Shown here piece by piece: positions 6,065 to 7,257 of a stretch of 7,257 nt of DNA; the stretch's first letter is position 1; the number at the start of each line of letters is the position of its first letter. The stretch covers positions 1-7,257 of the forward strand of contig JAEZYO010000658.1 of assembly GCA_023419055.1 (NCBI GenBank), in the 5' to 3' direction. This DNA comes from Pseudomonadota bacterium (GTDB lineage: Bacteria; Myxococcota; Polyangia; Polyangiales; Polyangiaceae). The position numbers were made by a program, and so were the translations under genes. The notes under the pieces were generated by a model. It was not told the DNA's origin, did not search any database, and worked only from the letters and a program-made list of their open reading frames with translations.

Positions 6065-7257
6065 GGTGTCTTGTGGTAGGGGCTGGGATCGAGTTCCGGG
6101 AGCATCGGAGGAGCCTCTGCGACCTTCTTCTTCGACTCCGCGGCGGGCTTGCGTCGCGCGGTGCCGGTGAGCGCCGGCGCGATCCGTTGGACCGGCGCAG
6201 CCGCGGCTGCCACGGGAGGCTCGCTTTGCCGACCGGCGACCAGCGTGGCGCTCGTCGCGGTCGTGGTCGTTGGTCCGGCAGGCTTCGGGCGCGAGCTCGT
6301 GACCGTCGCTGGCGCTGCGGAAACGGCGGCGGAGGGCGGAGCTGAGCGAGCCACCTCCTCCGGGCGAGACGAGCTCGAAACCCAACCGGCCGCGAAGCTC
6401 GCGACGGCGGTCACCCCAACGATCGAGCGACGCGAAAGCGGCCCAGGCCGAGCTCGCCCCTGCGGGACCCCGACTGGCCTCGTTTCGACGCTCTCGCTCA
6501 CGGAGCCCGTGCTCGGGACGCTTCGAAACCTGGTGAGCGCGAGGCTCAGCTGCTCCACCGTTTGATAGCGCTCGGAGGGGTCGCGCGCGAGCGTTCGCTG
6601 AACGACGCGGGACAGCGCCTCCGGGAAGTCCGGGATCTCGGAGTCGAGGGGCGAGACATCCGTGTTCATGATCTTGAACATCAGCTCTGCCTCGGTGTCC
6701 GCCTCGTGCGGCGGGTGGCCGCACAGGCACTCGTAAAGGATCGCCCCGAGCGCGTAGACGTCGGTCCAGGTGCCGGCGCGCGTCGAGTCCGCGATCTGCT
6801 CGGGCGCCATGTACCTCAGCGTGCCGAGCAGCGACTCGCGCCGCGTGCTGTTGTTCCCAGGTCTCGTGGCGATCCCGAAGTCGAGCACCGTGCAGCTTTC
6901 TTCACCCGAATCTCGGCGCGTGACGTAAAGGTTCTCGGGTTTCAGGTCCCGATGGATCAAACCCGTTTGATGTACAGCGCCGAGCCCGAGGCAGGCGTCC
7001 AAGATCAACGCCACCGCTCGCGGCGGCACGAGCGACCCCGCCTCCTTCAGGAGCTCGCGCAAGTTCTGCCCCGAGAGCCGTTCCATCACGAGGTAGGGCG
7101 CTCCGTCGGCGAGCTCGCCGCAGTCGTTGATCGCGACCACGTGCTCGCTGCGCACCCCCGCGAGCGATCGCATCTCGCGCAAAAAGCGCTTTGCCGCTCT
7201 CTGATCGCCTAGCGTCTCCGCGCGCAGGCACTTGAGCGCGAACGCGCGCTCCAGCCT
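6061..7257 (-). CDS. PknB-type Ser/Thr protein kinase with membrane anchor (N-terminus outside window)
   Basis: These 398 codons are open from the window edge to the TGA at 6061-6063; the glycine-rich loop lies outside. Counting from the edge: beta-3 Lys9 in FALKCL, probable helix-C Glu28, catalytic loop HRDLKPEN (102-109), DFG (126-128), RYMAPEQ (148-154) and DVYALG (166-171), with the domain ending near 245. All visible catalytic residues are present, so an active kinase is expected. Basic RR (277-278) precedes one hydrophobic segment (279-293), then about 100 residues rich in Ala, Pro, Thr and Ser with a basic patch near 368-378. This is the usual plan of bacterial receptor-like kinases: catalytic part inside, tail outside. 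The tail has no PASTA repeats or recognisable sensor fold. Overlap with the PEGA gene suggests that protein could be partner or substrate. A start near 7182 would remove Lys9 and is rejected. Confidence 0.92.
   Translation of the reverse strand, partial: RLERAFALKCLRAETLGDQRAAKRFLREMRSLAGVRSEHVVAINDCGELADGAPYLVMERLSGQNLRELLKEAGSLVPPRAVALILDACLGLGAVHQTGLIHRDLKPENLYVTRRDSGEESCTVLDFGIATRPGNNSTRRESLLGTLRYMAPEQIADSTRAGTWTDVYALGAILYECLCGHPPHEADTEAELMFKIMNTDVSPLDSEIPDFPEALSRVVQRTLARDPSERYQTVEQLSLALTRFRSVPSTGSVSESVETRPVGVPQGRARPGPLSRRSIVGVTAVASFAAGWVSSSSRPEEVARSAPPSAAVSAAPATVTSSRPKPAGPTTTTATSATLVAGRQSEPPVAAAAAPVQRIAPALTGTARRKPAAESKKKVAEAPPMLPELDPSPYHKTP

Noticed and set aside
6065..6730. Upstream extension of the PEGA protein frame to 6730
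   Set aside because: The extension overlaps the kinase gene in another frame and is Arg-rich with no domain. A signal peptide begins exactly at the ATG at 6064, which overlaps the kinase stop.
7182..7257. Kinase starting at the TTG near 7182
   Set aside because: The frame is open to the window edge and encodes FALKCL with the invariant beta-3 lysine, so the gene starts outside the window.
1..7257. tRNA, rRNA, CRISPR, insertion sequence or phage attachment signals
   Set aside because: I saw no repeat-spacer pattern, cloverleaf-like arms, terminal inverted repeats or transposase motifs. Coding genes fill nearly all of the window.

Overview
The window is very GC-rich, gene-dense bacterial DNA. 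A eukaryote-like Ser/Thr kinase, a TPR/PEGA-repeat exported protein and a beta-propeller lipoprotein lie together, and codons strongly favour G or C in the third position. This points to a myxobacterium, probably of the Sorangiineae/Polyangiales type. That assignment is inference from gene content, not from a marker gene. I see no RNA gene, mobile element, CRISPR array or broken gene.

Layout. At the left edge, a minus-strand gene (1-746, C-terminus outside the window) encodes a lipoprotein made of repeated lectin-type beta-propeller blades. A 101-base divergent spacer (747-847) separates it from a plus-strand gene (848-3034) for a DUF2079 polytopic membrane protein. That gene converges on a minus-strand series with a 22-base gap holding a hairpin. 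Read in its own direction, the series is: Ser/Thr kinase (from beyond 7257 down to 6061), TPR-PEGA membrane protein (6064-4640), class I SAM methyltransferase (4579-3827) and family-2 glycosyltransferase (3830-3057). Kinase/PEGA and methyltransferase/glycosyltransferase are each joined by a 4-base ATGA stop/start overlap. A 60-base spacer separates the two pairs. No gap exceeds 300 bases.

How the parts may work together (inference). The glycosyltransferase resembles enzymes that load a sugar onto a polyprenyl phosphate. The DUF2079 protein has the shape of a membrane glycosyltransferase that could use such a donor on the outer face of the inner membrane. The methyltransferase belongs to a type often found in polysaccharide loci. 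Together they could make or modify an envelope glycan. The kinase and its overlapping PEGA partner look like an envelope-sensing pair in the same transcription direction, and the propeller lipoprotein could be a carbohydrate-binding surface protein. No substrate can be read from the sequence.
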